Shown: positions 24,422 through 33,306 of the stretch, piece after piece
Numbering within the stretch: position 1 is the stretch's first letter
Layout: each line of letters begins with the position of its first letter
Source: Nocardioides piscis
Lineage (GTDB): Bacteria > Actinomycetota > Actinomycetes > Propionibacteriales > Nocardioidaceae
Length of the DNA stretch: 64,000 nucleotides
NCBI RefSeq assembly: GCF_011300215.1
Contig: NZ_CP049866.1
Coordinates: 2,170,001-2,234,000, forward strand
Reading direction: 5' to 3'
The notes under the pieces: model-generated
What the model was told of the DNA's origin: nothing
Database searches by the model: none
The model's input: only the letters and a program-made list of their open reading frames with translations
Translations under genes and position numbers: made by a program

Positions 24422-26536
24422 GTGGCTCAGCGAGGCCGACGCACATCCACCGCCCGGCGCGGTGGGACCAAGGTGATCCGCAAGGACAACGAGGGGATCA
24501 TCCCCGTCCTTGCGCGGTCCGTGCGCGAGGTGGAGCAGGCTGCCGAGCGCGGCAAGGTCGCCCCGCACGGGCGTGCGACCTTCCAGGTCGTGGCGCTGCT
24601 CGTGCGCGACGAGCGCAACCGGCTCAACGCCGACACCGAGCTCGCCGAGGGCCGCAAGGCCGAACAGCTCAAGCGCCTCGACGGCATCGCCACCATCCTG
24701 GCCAAGACCGCTGCCCGCGACACCTCGCTGCTGCAGCTGCTGGCCGAGGACGCCGAGATCTCCGAGGGCGCCCGGGCGCTCAAGCGACAGATGCTCAAGG
24801 CTGCCGGCATCGACGTGGTCGAGGAGGTCGAGCCGCTCAAGCCCAAGACCTCCGCCTCGACCTCCAGCCGTCGGGTGATCCCCCAGTCGGTGATCTCGCG
24901 ACAGCTGGCAAACCCCTTCCTCGTCCCTGACTTCTCGGGCGTCGAGTCGCGACGGGTCGAGGCCCGACGGCTGGCCAACTGGGAGCTGCTCGAGCCGCTC
25001 TTCAAGTCCTTCGAATATGTCGGCGGCGGAGCATCGGCCTGCATGCGGCTGCCCAGCGCCACACCCGTCCCGGGGGTGGCCCTGATGCCCCACCAGGCCC
25101 AGCTCGTGGCGGCTGCCGCTGCCGGTCACCGCACCTTCCTGCTCGCCGACGAGCCCGGCCTCGGCAAGACCGCCCAGGCGCTGCTCGCCGCGCAGGCTGC
25201 CAACGCGTGGCCGCTCCTGTGCGTCGTGCCCAACGTCGTCAAGGCCAACTGGGCCCACGAGGCCAGCCTGTGGGTGCCCAACCGCTCGGTCACCGTCATC
25301 CACGGTGACGGCGAGGACGTCGACGGGTTCGCCGACATCATCGTCGTCAACTACGAGGTCCTCGACCGCCACGTCGGCTGGCTCGGCGACCACGGCTTCC
25401 GCGGCATGGTGGTCGACGAGGCCCACTTCATCAAGAACAAGTCCTCCCAGCGCTCCCAGCACGTCCTCGAGCTCTCGGAGCGGATCCGCGGCCGCATCGC
25501 CCGGCCGCTGCTGATGGCGCTGACCGGCACGCCGCTGATCAACGACATCGAGGACTTCCGCGCGATCTGGCAGTTCCTCGGGTGGATCGACGACCACAAG
25601 CCGCTGGGCGAGCTGATGCGCAAGCTCGAGGACACCGGCCTGATGCCCGGGGAGCCCGGTTTCTATCCCAACGCGCGCCGCTCGGTGATCGAGATGGGCA
25701 TCGTGCGCCGCAAGAAGATCGACGTCGCCGCCGACATCCCGGCCCGCCGCGTGGCCGACCTCCCGGTCGAGCTCGAGGGCGCCGAGGGCCGCTCCATCCG
25801 CGACGCCGAGCGCGAGCTGTCGCGCAGGCTCGTGCAGCGCTACGACGCTGCGCTGGAGGCGCGGACCAGCAAGGTCGTCGTCGACGGCATCGACACCGAC
25901 CTCGTGCGCCGCGTGGCCAAGTGGGAGCGCGAGGACATGGAGTCGGCCAAGGACGGCGAGAACGTCTTCTCGATGATGCGCCGCATCGGCCACGCCAAGG
26001 CCGGCCTGGCCGCCGACTACACCGCCCAGCTGGCACGCAACGTCGGCAAGGTCGTCTTCTTCGCCAAGCACATCGACGTGATGGACGAGGCCCAGGCCGT
26101 CTTCGCCAAGCGCGGCATCCCCTACGTCTCCATCCGTGGCGACCAGACCGCCAAGGCCCGCGCGGCTGCCATCGAGTCGTTCACCAAGGACCCGGAGACC
26201 GCGGTCATCGTCTGCTCGCTCACCGCGGCCGGCGTGGGGCTCAACCTCCAGATCGCCTCCAACATGGTGCTCGCGGAGCTGTCGTGGACCGACGCCGAGC
26301 AGACCCAGGCGATCGACCGGATCCACCGCATCGGCCAGTCCGAGCCGGTCACCGCGTGGCGGATCATCGCCGCGCAGACCATCGACTCCAAGATCGCCGA
26401 GCTGATCGACTCCAAGGCCGGGCTGGCTGCCCGCGCGCTGGACGGCGCCGACGAGATCGCCTCCTCCGTCGACGTACAGCTCGAAGCCCTCGTCGGCCTG
26501 CTCACCGACGCGCTCACCGCCCGCGGCGGCCGCTGA
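24422..26536 (+). CDS. SNF2-family DEAD/DEAH-box helicase, stand-alone
   Basis: A 704-residue ATPase. Residues 1 to 190 are basic and helical with no known domain. The first RecA lobe has the Walker A loop DEPGLGKTAQ (Lys249), the DEAH box VVDEAHFIKN (Asp332 to His335) and ALTGTPLIND. The second lobe has VVFFAKHIDVMDEA, AGVGLNLQIASN and DRIHRIGQSEPV, the SNF2 hallmarks. GTG 24422 follows the strong ribosome site GAGGAGG. An ATG four bases earlier is in another frame. It has no operon partner. The SMARCAL1-type remodelling or repair group is the nearest guess. Confidence 0.85.
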   Translation: MAQRGRRTSTARRGGTKVIRKDNEGIIPVLARSVREVEQAAERGKVAPHGRATFQVVALLVRDERNRLNADTELAEGRKAEQLKRLDGIATILAKTAARDTSLLQLLAEDAEISEGARALKRQMLKAAGIDVVEEVEPLKPKTSASTSSRRVIPQSVISRQLANPFLVPDFSGVESRRVEARRLANWELLEPLFKSFEYVGGGASACMRLPSATPVPGVALMPHQAQLVAAAAAGHRTFLLADEPGLGKTAQALLAAQAANAWPLLCVVPNVVKANWAHEASLWVPNRSVTVIHGDGEDVDGFADIIVVNYEVLDRHVGWLGDHGFRGMVVDEAHFIKNKSSQRSQHVLELSERIRGRIARPLLMALTGTPLINDIEDFRAIWQFLGWIDDHKPLGELMRKLEDTGLMPGEPGFYPNARRSVIEMGIVRRKKIDVAADIPARRVADLPVELEGAEGRSIRDAERELSRRLVQRYDAALEARTSKVVVDGIDTDLVRRVAKWEREDMESAKDGENVFSMMRRIGHAKAGLAADYTAQLARNVGKVVFFAKHIDVMDEAQAVFAKRGIPYVSIRGDQTAKARAAAIESFTKDPETAVIVCSLTAAGVGLNLQIASNMVLAELSWTDAEQTQAIDRIHRIGQSEPVTAWRIIAAQTIDSKIAELIDSKAGLAARALDGADEIASSVDVQLEALVGLLTDALTARGGR

Positions 26537-26558
26537 GTCGCGCTGCCGTCAGCTGTGG

Positions 26559-26589
26559 GCGGTTGCAGCCAACTGATGACTGCAACCGC
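26559..26589. terminator. Bidirectional terminator hairpin between convergent genes
   Basis: GCGGTTGCAG (26559-26568) pairs perfectly with CTGCAACCGC (26580-26589) around an 11-base loop. It lies 22 bases after the helicase stop and 21 bases from the end of the convergent SDR gene. Confidence 0.65.
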
Positions 26590-26610
26590 ACACGACCCAG
26601 CTTCGTCGGG

Positions 26611-27345
26611 TCAGCCCATCAGCTTCCGGGCCATCGGCAGCGGCAGGTGCTTCAGCGCGAACCCGACCGGCACCCAGGGCCACGCCGGCACCCGGGCGGA
26701 GTCCTTCTCCTTCTCGATCGCGGCCACCATGGCGCGGACGCCCTTCTCGGTGGAGGCGACCAGGGGAGTGGTCTTCGACGTCGCGGACATCTCCGAGACG
26801 ATGTAGCCGGGATAGAGCACGGTCACCTTGATCGGCGTCCCCATCACGTCGGCACGGAAGCCCTCGGCGAGGTGGGCGACGGCGGCCTTGGTGGCGGCAT
26901 ACGTCGTGATGTTCTTGGGCATCCCGCGCAGCGCCGAGACCGACGAGACCATGACCAGCTGGCCGGCGTTCTGCTCGCGGAAGATCTGGGCGGCAGCCTC
27001 GGTCTGGGCCAGGGCGCCGATGAAGTTGGTCTGCGCGGTCGCCAGGTTGGCGTCGAAGCGCCCGGTGCCGAGCGGCTGGCCCTTGCCAAGGCCGGCGTTG
27101 ACGATGATCTTGTCCAGGGTGCCGAACTCCGCCCGGAACTCCTCGAACACGCGGAAGACCGCGTCGTGGTCGTTGACGTCGAGCGCCTTGACCGAGACCT
27201 TGACGGATCCGAGCGTGGCGGCCAGCGACTCGAGGCGATCGGTCCGGCGTGCGCAGAGCGCGAGGTCATAGCCGAGCGCGGCGAACTGTCGCGCCATCTC
27301 GGCGCCGAGGCCGGACGAGGCGCCGGTGATCAGGATCGTGGGCAT
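26611..27345 (-). CDS. SDR family oxidoreductase
   Basis: A 244-residue short-chain dehydrogenase with TGASSGLGAEMARQF, ARRTDRL, VNAGLGKG, VSSVSALRGMP and YAATKAAV (YxxxK), then YPGYIVSEM. The C-terminal segment WPWVPVGFALKHLPLPMARKLM is amphipathic, as in SDRs that act on lipid substrates at the membrane. It is the last gene of the minus-strand run that begins with the acyl-CoA dehydrogenase at 31119, 7 bases after the phosphatase gene. Confidence 0.9.
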   Translation of the reverse strand: MPTILITGASSGLGAEMARQFAALGYDLALCARRTDRLESLAATLGSVKVSVKALDVNDHDAVFRVFEEFRAEFGTLDKIIVNAGLGKGQPLGTGRFDANLATAQTNFIGALAQTEAAAQIFREQNAGQLVMVSSVSALRGMPKNITTYAATKAAVAHLAEGFRADVMGTPIKVTVLYPGYIVSEMSATSKTTPLVASTEKGVRAMVAAIEKEKDSARVPAWPWVPVGFALKHLPLPMARKLMG

Positions 27346-27352
27346 GGTGGTC

Positions 27353-28017
27353 CTATCGGTAGGTCTGGTGGTCGGGGGTGAGGTGGGTGTGCTCGTTGAA
27401 GGCGAGCATCGTGGCGCCGCGGGAGCCGACGACGAAGCTGGTCACGCCGGCGTTGATGGTGACCTGGTTGAGCCGAAGCCACAGGTACGCCTGCAGGTCC
27501 GGGGAACCACCCAGGCGTGCGCTGGCGGCCCACGAGACGGGACCGCCACTGGTGAAGACGACCGCGGTGCCCCTGGGCTCCAACGAGGCGATGGTCCGGT
27601 CGAGGGCGTCCGACACCCGAGCCGAGAAAGCCGCGAACGACTCGTCGTAGTCGTCGTGCTCGCCGCCGGTCCAGCGCAGCGTCGCCGCCTCGAACCAGCC
27701 CTGGAAGGCGCGCTTGTCGGACAGCACGTCGACGTCCTCGGGGCAGGGTGGCGTTCGAGGACCTGGAGGTGGTCGAACTCGTTCCAGCCCTCGTCGATCG
27801 AGGTCGGCACCTCCCAACCGGCCGCTTCACTGGCTGCGGCGGCGGTCTGGCCGTGGCGCTTCATCGCGCCGGCGACGATCACGTCGGGGGTGATGCCCTG
27901 AGCAGCGAGAGCGGCACCCAGCACGCGTGACTGCGCCACGCCGAGCTCCGAGAGCTGGTCGTAGTCGTCCGCGCCCCACGAGGCCTGCCCGTGGCGCACC
28001 AGCAGGATGCGGCTCAC
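27353..28017 (-). pseudogene. Histidine phosphatase family protein, reading frame broken by one base
   Basis: The N-terminal part from GTG 28017 has the phosphohistidine motif LVRHGQASWG and VAGAMKRHGQTA, a standard phosphoglycerate-mutase-like start. After about residue 90 the frame is lost. The other frame takes over as CPEDVDVLSDKRAFQGWFEAATLRW, with VVFTSGGPVSW, and ends at 27353. Adding one C in a C-run near 27743-27752 (minus strand CACCCTGCCCCGAG) restores a protein of about 221 residues. GTGA overlap with the upstream kinase-like gene. Such phosphatases recur beside phosphotransferase/acyl-CoA dehydrogenase pairs; the substrate is unknown. Confidence 0.75.
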
Positions 28018-29090
28018 GTGTCGATCACTTCGGCGATCCGGGCCTCCACCATCCGCACGGCCTCACCGAAGAGGGCATAGATCTCGTTGGTGGTCTGGCC
28101 CAGGACGTAGCGGTAGTAGATCTGCTGGGCGATCACGGCCAGCCGGAACAGCCCGAAGACCTCATAGAAGCGCCATTGCTCAGGGGTGACCTCGAAGCCC
28201 ATCCGGGCGCAGTAGCGCTCGACGATCTCGGCGCGGGTCAGCATCCCGGGCAGGTGGGTCGGCACCCGGCGCATCATCTGGAAGGCGTCGCTGTCGTCAG
28301 CCTGGACCCAGTAGGCCATCGACCCGGCGAGGTCCATCAGCGGGTCGCCGAGGGTGGCCATCTCCCAGTCGAGGATCCCGACCACCCGGGTCGGGTCGTC
28401 GGGGTCGAGGACGAGGTTGTCGAGCTTGTAGTCGTTGTGGATGACGCACGTCGCGACGTCGTCGGGCTGGCGCTCGGCGAGCCAGGCCATCACCTGCTCG
28501 TAGTCGGGCACGTCGCCGGTGCGGGCGTTGCGATAGCGCACCGACCAGCCGTCGACCTGGCGTCGGACGTAGCCCGCGCCCTTGCCGAGGTCGCCCAGGC
28601 CCGCCGCCTCGGGGTCGACCGAGTGGAGCTCGACCAGTCGCTCGACGGCGCCGAGACACAGGGCGCGGGCCTGCTCGGGCGACAGCGGGACGTCCTGGGG
28701 CCACTCGCTGCGCGGGATGACGCCCTCGATGCGCTCCATGACATAGAAGTCGCCGCCCAGGACCGCGGCGTCGTCGCAGAAGGCGACCATCGCAGCGACA
28801 TACGGGAAGACGGGTGCCAGGGCCTGCTGGATCCGGAACTCGCGGCGCATGTCGTGCGCGCCCTTGGCCTTGGTGCCCTTCGGTGCCCGTCGCAGGATCA
28901 GGTCGCGGGTGGGCCACCGGAGGAGATAGGTCAGGTTGGAGGCGCCGCCGGAGAACTGCTGGACCTCGGGCTCGCCGTCGAGGCCCTCGGCATCCGTGGC
29001 GTGCGCTCGCAGCCAGGACGCCACGGCGGCGACGTCGAAGGAGTCCTCGTCGCGGACCGGCCGCGCTCCGCGGACGGGGTCGGCGCTCAC
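28014..29090 (-). CDS. Phosphotransferase (APH-like) family protein associated with acyl-CoA dehydrogenase
   Basis: A 358-residue kinase-like protein. It shows FSGGASNLTYLLRW, LILRRAPKG, the catalytic loop CVIHNDYKLDNLVLD and the metal loop GILDWEMATLGDPLMDLA. This is the type found as the N-terminal domain of eukaryotic ACAD10/ACAD11, where the kinase phosphorylates 4-hydroxyacyl-CoAs before dehydrogenase-linked elimination. Here the two are separate neighbouring genes. GTG 29090 overlaps the SDR stop by 4 bases; a longer open frame upstream is inside that gene. Confidence 0.87.
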   Translation of the reverse strand: MSADPVRGARPVRDEDSFDVAAVASWLRAHATDAEGLDGEPEVQQFSGGASNLTYLLRWPTRDLILRRAPKGTKAKGAHDMRREFRIQQALAPVFPYVAAMVAFCDDAAVLGGDFYVMERIEGVIPRSEWPQDVPLSPEQARALCLGAVERLVELHSVDPEAAGLGDLGKGAGYVRRQVDGWSVRYRNARTGDVPDYEQVMAWLAERQPDDVATCVIHNDYKLDNLVLDPDDPTRVVGILDWEMATLGDPLMDLAGSMAYWVQADDSDAFQMMRRVPTHLPGMLTRAEIVERYCARMGFEVTPEQWRFYEVFGLFRLAVIAQQIYYRYVLGQTTNEIYALFGEAVRMVEARIAEVIDT

Positions 29091-29857
29091 GAGAGCGACT
29101 CGAGTCGCCGGGCCTGCTGTCGCATGACTTCGTCGTATGCCGAGCGGTCGGCCCACTTGAGGAAGTACGCCTGGCGCGCGGCCTCGTCGGGCACGATCAC
29201 GTCGTCCCCGGCATCGATTCCCGCCAGCACGGCTGCTGCGATCTCCTCGGCCGTGACCTGCGAGCTCTCCACCAGGGAGCCGATCACGGTCCCGACCACC
29301 TCATCGGAGCCGCGCATGGAGTCCATCAGGTTGGTCTTGAAGTAGGACGGGCAGACCGCGCTGGCGCGCACGCCGTGGGCGGCGAGCTCGTGTCCGCAGG
29401 TCTCGGTGAACGCCACGACCGCCGCCTTCACGGCGTTGTAGGAACCCATGCCGGCGGGGTGCACGAGGCCGGCCAGCGAGGCCACGTTGACGATGTGTCC
29501 GGACTGCTGGGCCTTGAGCATCGGCGTGAAGGTCTGCACGCCCTGCACGAGCCCGAACAGGTTGACGTCGAAGATCCAGCGCCAGTCGGCCATCGAGCAC
29601 AGCTCGATGCGGCCGCCGCCGGCCACGCCCGCGTTGTTGACCAGGACGTCGAGCCCGCCCCACTTCTCCGCCACGAGCGCGAGGGCTGACGCCCAGTCGT
29701 CCTCGGACGTGATGTCGAGCTGGTGGATGCCGTCGCCTGCTGCGACGTCGGTGGCCAGCACCTCGTCGCCCCGGGCGCGGAAGGCGGCGGTGAGGGCCTC
29801 GCCGAGCCCGGAGGCCGCGCCGGTGACCAGGACGCGACGCTTGCCGGGGGCGCTCAC
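29087..29857 (-). CDS. SDR family oxidoreductase
   Basis: A 256-residue short-chain dehydrogenase: RVLVTGAASGLGEALTAAF, LVNNAGVAGGG, NVASLAGLVHPAGMGSYNAVKAA (catalytic Ser, Tyr and Lys) and CPSYFKTNLMDSM. It starts at GTG 29857 in a GTGA overlap with the acyl-CoA dehydrogenase stop. It is part of the five-gene cassette; probably it oxidises or reduces a hydroxyacyl intermediate. Confidence 0.9.
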   Translation of the reverse strand: MSAPGKRRVLVTGAASGLGEALTAAFRARGDEVLATDVAAGDGIHQLDITSEDDWASALALVAEKWGGLDVLVNNAGVAGGGRIELCSMADWRWIFDVNLFGLVQGVQTFTPMLKAQQSGHIVNVASLAGLVHPAGMGSYNAVKAAVVAFTETCGHELAAHGVRASAVCPSYFKTNLMDSMRGSDEVVGTVIGSLVESSQVTAEEIAAAVLAGIDAGDDVIVPDEAARQAYFLKWADRSAYDEVMRQQARRLESLS

Positions 29858-31119
29858 TGGCCGCTCCGGGCCTTGGAGCGGCCGAGCTCGATCTTGGCGA
29901 TCACGTTGCGGTGCACCTCGTCGGGGCCGTCGGCCAGCCGCAGCGAGCGAGCCCCGACGTAGGCAGCAGCGAGCGGGAAGTCGTCGGTCATGCCCGCGCC
30001 ACCGTGCAGCTGCATGGCCATGTCGATGACGTCGAGGGCCATGTTGGGGACCTCGACCTTGATCTCGCTGACGGCCGAGAGGGCCTCCATCGACATCCCC
30101 TGGTCGAGCAGCCACGCGGCGTGCATGACGAGCAGGCGCGAGCGGTTGATCGCGATCCGGGCGTCGGCGATGCGTTCGCGGTTGCCGCCGAGGTTGGCCA
30201 GCGGCTTGCCGAAGGCGGTGCGGCTCAGCGCGCGGTCACAGGCGAGCTCGAGCGCGCGCTCGGCCAGCCCGATCGCGCGCATGCAGTGGTGGACGCGTCC
30301 CGGGCCGAGGCGGCCCTGGGCGATCTCGAAGGCGCGTCCCTCGCCGAGCAGGATGTTGGCGACCGGCACCCGCACGTCGTCGAAGGACACCTCACCGTGA
30401 CCGAGGGGCTCGTCGTAGTAGCCCATCGTCGTCAGCATCCGCTCGACGGTCACGCCGGGAGAGTCGCGCGGCACCAGCACCATGGTGTGACGCGAGTGTC
30501 GGTCGGCGTCGGGGTTGGTGAGGCCCATGAAGACCAGGATCTTGCAGTCGGGGTTGCCGATGCCGGTCGAGAACCACTTGCGGCCGTTGATGACGACCTC
30601 GTCGCCGTCGACCACGGCGGTGGCCTCCATGTTGGTCGCGTCGGAGGAGGCGACGTCGGGCTCGGTCATGCAGAAGGCGCTGCGGATCTCGGAGCGCAGC
30701 AGTGGCTCGAGCCACTGCGCCTTCTGCTCCTCGCTGCCGTAGCGCAGCAGCACCTCCATGTTGCCCGTGTCGGGCGCGTTGGAGTTGAAGACCAGCGGGG
30801 CGAGGAACGAGCGCCCCATGACCTCGGCGAGGGGGGCGTAGTCGCTGTTGGTGAGGCCCTCACCACCGTCGGTGCCGAAGTCGGCGGCATAGCGGCCCGC
30901 GTGCTCGGCCGGCAGGAAGAGGTTCCACAGGCCCTGCTCCCGGGCCTTTGCCTGGAGCTGCTTGATCTGCGGGTCGGGCGTCCAGTTGTCGCCGCCGCTC
31001 TCGCGCGCGCGCCTGATCCGTTCGTGCAGCTCGGCCTCGATCGGCTCGATCTCGGCGTCCATGAACGCGCGGATCCGGGCGGCGAGATCGGCGGCGCGGG
31101 GGGAGAGGGAGAAGTCCAT
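29854..31119 (-). CDS. Acyl-CoA dehydrogenase family protein (ACAD10/11-like)
   Basis: A 421-residue flavoprotein. It has FCMTEPDVASSDATNMEATA and KWFSTGIGNPDCKILVFMG (FAD and substrate loops), the central helical block GLAERALELACDRALSRTAFGKPL, and QLHGGAGMTDDFPLAAAY near the C-terminus. The start MDFSLSPRAADLAARIRAFM and overall length match the ACAD11-like group rather than classical medium-chain enzymes. It is first gene of a five-gene minus-strand operon (dehydrogenase, SDR, kinase-like, phosphatase, SDR), divergent from a TetR gene across a palindrome. Confidence 0.92.
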   Translation of the reverse strand: MDFSLSPRAADLAARIRAFMDAEIEPIEAELHERIRRARESGGDNWTPDPQIKQLQAKAREQGLWNLFLPAEHAGRYAADFGTDGGEGLTNSDYAPLAEVMGRSFLAPLVFNSNAPDTGNMEVLLRYGSEEQKAQWLEPLLRSEIRSAFCMTEPDVASSDATNMEATAVVDGDEVVINGRKWFSTGIGNPDCKILVFMGLTNPDADRHSRHTMVLVPRDSPGVTVERMLTTMGYYDEPLGHGEVSFDDVRVPVANILLGEGRAFEIAQGRLGPGRVHHCMRAIGLAERALELACDRALSRTAFGKPLANLGGNRERIADARIAINRSRLLVMHAAWLLDQGMSMEALSAVSEIKVEVPNMALDVIDMAMQLHGGAGMTDDFPLAAAYVGARSLRLADGPDEVHRNVIAKIELGRSKARSGQ

Positions 31120-31140
31120 GGATTGACCCTAGACCCTTTG

Positions 31141-31155
31141 TTGAGCAATGCTCAA
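31141..31155. promoter_or_regulatory. TTGAGCA palindrome between the acyl-CoA dehydrogenase operon and tetR
   Basis: TTGAGCA-A-TGCTCAA is a perfect 7+1+7 inverted repeat in the 28-base gap between divergent genes. It covers the first in-frame ATG of tetR (31148), so either that ATG is not the start or the operator doubles as coding sequence. It is the obvious binding site for the adjacent TetR protein. Confidence 0.65.
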
Positions 31156-31756
31156 TAGCGTGTCAGATCCTGTACGGCGACGGCTGAGCGCCGACGACCG
31201 TCGCCGCCAGCTCGTGGCGATCGGTCTGGGCCGGCTCGTCGACGTGCCGATCCAGGACCTGTCGCTCGACCAGGTGGCCGCCGAGGCCGGGATCTCGCGT
31301 GGGCTGCTGTTCCACTACTTCCCGACCAAGACCGACTTCTACCTCGCCTGCATCGCCGCCGCCGGCCGACGGATCCTGCGCAACACGGCCCCCGAGCCCA
31401 TGGACCCCGGGCCGGTCCAGGTGCGGACGATGGTGACGGCGATGGTCGAGCAGATCGACCGGCGGCGCAGCTTCTATCTCACCCTCGTCCACGGCAGCGG
31501 AGTGGCGGACCCGCGGGTCAGCGAGGTCTATGACTCGGTGCGCTCGGTCTCGACCGACCGGGTGATCGCGGCCCTGGAGCTCCCGGCGACCAGCGGGCCG
31601 CTCGTGCACGCCTGGTGGGCCTACGTCGAGGACCGGGCGCTGAGCTGGTCGGCCGGACCGCCACAGGAGCGTGCGGAGACGCTCGACGAGCTGGTCGGCC
31701 ACTGCGAGCGGGTGCTGGTGGCCGTGCTCGACGTCAGCGCCGCTTCCTCGTCCTGA
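31148..31756 (+). CDS. TetR family transcriptional regulator
   Basis: Up to 202 residues. The DNA-binding domain is LSLDQVAAEAGISRGLLFHYFPTKTDFYLAC. The rest is helical with a conserved WWAYVEDRALSW segment seen in lipid-responsive members. ATG 31148 falls inside the palindromic operator; GTG 31160, five codons in, would leave the operator upstream of the coding region and is equally credible. It probably represses the divergent acyl-CoA dehydrogenase cassette in response to an acyl-CoA. The gene end overlaps the convergent metalloprotease gene by 23 bases. Confidence 0.85.
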   Translation: MLNSVSDPVRRRLSADDRRRQLVAIGLGRLVDVPIQDLSLDQVAAEAGISRGLLFHYFPTKTDFYLACIAAAGRRILRNTAPEPMDPGPVQVRTMVTAMVEQIDRRRSFYLTLVHGSGVADPRVSEVYDSVRSVSTDRVIAALELPATSGPLVHAWWAYVEDRALSWSAGPPQERAETLDELVGHCERVLVAVLDVSAASSS

Positions 31757-33257
31757 TCGCTGTCGCGACGACGGTGAACCGCTCGTCGTCGTCGCGGGCG
31801 ATCCCGCGACAGGCGAAGTCGGTCTGGCGGCCACACCGGAAACGGGTCGAGGCGTTGACGATCGAGATCGTGACCGCCACGACCTTGGACGCGGCGAAGG
31901 GCGCGCGCTGCACGGCCCGGCCGCGCTTGTTGAAGCGCAGCCGGCGCGTCGCGACCGTGCCGTCGACGCGGTGGAGCACGAGGCGTGCGGCCCCCACGAC
32001 CGGCGAGCGTGGCCCGCGGACGGCGACGCGCAGTCGCCATCGTCGGCCGGTGAGCTCGGCGGCGGGCCGCACGTGCACGGTCTCCGAGGCGAGGTGGTCG
32101 ATGCTGGCCCGCTCCTTGTGCCGCCGCGTCGCCCTGGTCAAGGTGACGTCGGCCAGGGCCGGGGCGGGGGCGAACTCGGGCACCCCCGGCGCCTCGGCAT
32201 AGGAGTCGAGCGGGTGCGTGTTGGCGGCCGCGAAGTCGGCATACACCTCGGGCAGGGTCTGTCGCTTGCGGCTCAGGGCGTTGTTGATCGCCGCGAGGGA
32301 GTAGCGGCGGGGCGCGGCCCGCCACACCCGCTTGACGATGCCGGGACCGAACCGCTGGCTGAGGTATTCCCAGAAGATCCAGTTGCCGTACTGGAAGCCG
32401 TAGGTCGAGCTCACCGCGTCGAGGGGGACGAAGGGCGCTCGCAGCTGGCTGTAGCGCAGGTATTGCCGGTTGTCGTTGACGTCGTCGGCGACCTGCTCCT
32501 CCATCCAGGTGGCCGTGGACTCGAGCATCCACGGGTCCTCGGTGTAGTCGTAGGCGAACTGCACGGCGTGGAAGAACTCGTGGGCTGCGGTGACAGCGAG
32601 GTCCTGCTCGGGTGTGGTCGGGCTCGGGAACTGCTCGTTCGAGTAGTCGTTGTCGAGCACGCAGAAGCCACTCGCAGTGCGCCCCGACACGCGCTTCTCG
32701 GCAGCGCAGTAGCCATACAGGCCCGTGCCGAGGTCCTTGAGATAGACGTCGACGCGGGCGTCGCCTCCCGCTGTCCCGTCGGAGACGGGCGGGCGGAAGC
32801 CCAGCTGCTCGACCTCGCGGTCATGGACCCGCTCCATGGTCGCGAGCGTCAGCGACACCCAGTCCGCGCTCGGTGGGGCGTCGGCGGTGGTGGCCACGTG
32901 GTGGATGCAGGTCGTCGGCCCGCACGTGCTCGTCGCGGGCACGGTGTAGCCGTTGCCGTGCGGGTCGGCCGCGCCGTCGGTGGGCCGGGCCAACAAGGCG
33001 TCGGCCTCGTCCTCCTCGCCCTCGGCCAGGTCGGGTCTCGAGAGCCACAGGTCTCGCAGTGCCAAGGTGGCGGAGGGGTCGGTGGGGCGTGCCTCGCCGG
33101 CGAGGACCCGCTCGGCCGTGTCGAGCGCCGCCATCGACCGACGCGCCGCGGGGTCGGGGAGGTCGGCCGCAGGATCTGCCGTGGCGACCGGCAAGGAGGA
33201 GAGGACCACCACGAGCAGGGCGCCGAAGAGCACGGCGGACCGGGTTGTCCTACGCAC
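31734..33257 (-). CDS. Secreted putative zinc metalloprotease, MXAN_6640-like (copy 1)
   Basis: A 507-residue exported protein. Signal peptide MRRTTRSAVLFGALLVVVLS with cleavage near VATADP. The zinc site is AAHEFFHAVQF (HExxH), followed by the glutamate-bearing MLESTATWMEEQVADDVNDNRQYL. Cysteine pairs CGPTTC, GYCAAEK and FCVLDND probably form disulphides. A basic beta-rich C-terminal domain of about 130 residues ends in CGRQTDFACRGIARDDDERF. A paralogue lies immediately upstream. Start is GTG 33257 with ribosome site AGGGAAA. Physiological substrate unknown. Confidence 0.82.
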   Translation of the reverse strand: MRRTTRSAVLFGALLVVVLSSLPVATADPAADLPDPAARRSMAALDTAERVLAGEARPTDPSATLALRDLWLSRPDLAEGEEDEADALLARPTDGAADPHGNGYTVPATSTCGPTTCIHHVATTADAPPSADWVSLTLATMERVHDREVEQLGFRPPVSDGTAGGDARVDVYLKDLGTGLYGYCAAEKRVSGRTASGFCVLDNDYSNEQFPSPTTPEQDLAVTAAHEFFHAVQFAYDYTEDPWMLESTATWMEEQVADDVNDNRQYLRYSQLRAPFVPLDAVSSTYGFQYGNWIFWEYLSQRFGPGIVKRVWRAAPRRYSLAAINNALSRKRQTLPEVYADFAAANTHPLDSYAEAPGVPEFAPAPALADVTLTRATRRHKERASIDHLASETVHVRPAAELTGRRWRLRVAVRGPRSPVVGAARLVLHRVDGTVATRRLRFNKRGRAVQRAPFAASKVVAVTISIVNASTRFRCGRQTDFACRGIARDDDERFTVVATAIRTRKRR

Positions 33258-33306
33258 AGGTTTCCCTTCGTCGCGGGCTCGAACAAGTCGTCCGGACGAG
33301 GTTACG

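Noticed and set aside
27353..28017. Two separate overlapping genes in the histidine phosphatase region
   Set aside because: The two frames together make one normal phosphatase, with the catalytic start in one and the end of the fold in the other.
33288..33299. TCGTCCGGACGA palindrome between the two metalloprotease genes as an operator
   Set aside because: A perfect 12-base palindrome but in an intra-operon gap with no regulator near; such GC-rich palindromes are common here, and it may be only a weak hairpin.
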